A DNA stretch of 64,000 nt from Eulemur rufifrons (taxonomy: Eukaryota; Chordata; Mammalia; Primates; Lemuridae). The notes beneath the pieces were generated by a model, which did not search any database, was not told the DNA's origin, and was given only the letters and a program-made list of their open reading frames with translations. How positions within the stretch are numbered: the stretch's first letter is position 1; each line of letters begins with the position of its first letter. This document shows, piece after piece, positions 63,030 through 64,000 of the stretch. A program made the position numbers and the translations under genes. The stretch lies in contig NC_090989.1 in assembly GCF_041146395.1 (NCBI RefSeq), forward strand, positions 223,108,843-223,172,842. The letters run 5' to 3'.

Positions 63030-63800
63030 GTTTAAGCATATTATGGAATCTCTGGGTGACCACCTTCAATCTAAATGCTGCTGTGAAGTTCTAGTGCCCA
63101 CGGTGACATGTGTGGCTATTAGTGCCCTGGCATCCAATGGTTTTTCTTTAATAGCTGCTCAAAGGGCGGAGGTGAATTTCATTATATATGATACCTTACA
63201 GCCAAAACAGGGCCAAATGACAATCTCGACTGGTGTTTATGACAATAAAAGCCATATATAAAGCCTGAATAGTAAGAAATGTTGGAGAATTGAGTCATCA
63301 CACAACACGCGACAGAATAGGGAGGCCAGCTTGGATGGACCAGCCTACAGTGTGGAAATCTAATTTCAACATATATTACATGGCAGATTAATTAATGCGA
63401 TTCATTTGGATTTTATTGGCTTTGTGGGTTTGTTTGTATTATCAGTTATAAAATTGTACTAATTTTATAGCTGTGTAAGAGCTTGAAACATAAGGTATTT
63501 ATAGCCGTATAATAATTTCTTTTTAGTTAGCCCTGGGGAAGCTTGAGATAATTTTTTTACTGTAAAGGAGGTCAGTGCCATTATTTAAGTGCAGAAGCTT
63601 GTTCCAGAGAACAGTTCTCTACAGGTAAAATTCTTTGTAAATATGAACTGTTTAGCAAAAACTAGTTATTTCCTTGATTTATCAGAAAAAGTATTTTTAA
63701 AAGGCTGAGGAAATGTTGTAATTATTGTTTTTACCCCCAAACCATTCTGTTTTATGTTTTGCAGTTGTGAGCTATTGTTTTTATGTTAGTCATAACTGAA
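63030..63800. other. Candidate conserved noncoding element
   Basis: This 770-base stretch has no repeat I know. It is AT-rich but of high complexity, with homeodomain-type sites such as 'agattaattaatgcgattc' at about 63385 and TAAT cores on both strands. It reads like a conserved enhancer-type sequence. Only alignment to other mammals can show whether it is. A 72-codon frame at 63043-63261 is not enough to call a gene. Confidence 0.4.
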
Positions 63801-63918
63801 TTGTCATGTGTTTAAGTATTTCTCATTAATTCTTTCGAAAGAGTGAAATCACACCAGCTTCTTTCCTCTTTGTCGTGCATCTCCAGTTACCCTCACGTGT
63901 GGGCATGTGTGTCCTGTG

Positions 63919-63944
63919 CACACACACACACACACACACACACA
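63919..63944. repeat. (CA)n microsatellite
   Basis: A run of 13 CA units is followed by 'gccacgttaccctg'. Confidence 0.95.
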
Positions 63945-64000
63945 GCCACGTTACCCTGTAACTTCTTCTGACTAACATGCTCATCACTTAGTCTGGACCT

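Overview
The window is nuclear DNA from a primate, most likely a strepsirrhine of the lemur group. It carries nine Alu elements, which restricts it to primates. Four of them (1513-1864, 13477-13812, 15605-15941, 18161-18502) have an AT-rich stretch in the middle followed by 'tttctttctattttta', and 'gagtgagtgccgtggc' near the poly-A end, a form I know from lemurs and not from monkeys or apes. This assignment comes from memory of Alu diagnostic positions, not from a search.

I find no protein-coding gene, no RNA gene, no CpG island and no CRISPR array. The open reading frames are short; they are chance frames or remnants of transposons. What the window records is a history of insertions. Ancient L2 and MIR fragments lie throughout. 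Three MaLR-type LTRs (8258-8688, 19643-20012, 41223-41753) and several hAT-type DNA transposons (9002-9333, 45861-46004, 47337-47475) came later, together with L1 copies.

Layout: 1-12.7 kb holds an L2 split by a young Alu, a solo MaLR LTR and a hAT element in otherwise unique DNA. At 12.7-20.7 kb there is a block of L1, with one 5.9 kb L1 insertion itself hit by five Alus. From 20.7 to 26.9 kb come a MIR, a long L2 and unique DNA. At 26.9-29.2 kb lies an L1 with an internal inversion (twin priming) and a 17-base target duplication. From 29.2 to 41 kb the sequence is a mosaic of L2, L1, Alu and MIR. From 41 to 52 kb it is mostly unique DNA with MIR, L2 and MER5-like pieces. At 52.2-60.3 kb sits a two-LTR endogenous retrovirus on the minus strand, inserted into an L2 and later hit by an Alu and by an L1 that seems to carry a 3' transduced segment. 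The last 3.7 kb is unique DNA with MIR and L2 pieces; the final kilobase looks like conserved noncoding DNA.

All the L1 and LTR insertions that I could orient lie on the minus strand. This is what one sees in introns of a plus-strand gene, because sense L1 and LTR insertions are selected against. My best reading is therefore a large intron of, or a region transcribed with, a plus-strand gene whose exons lie outside the window. Family names are from memory of consensus sequences and should be read as such.
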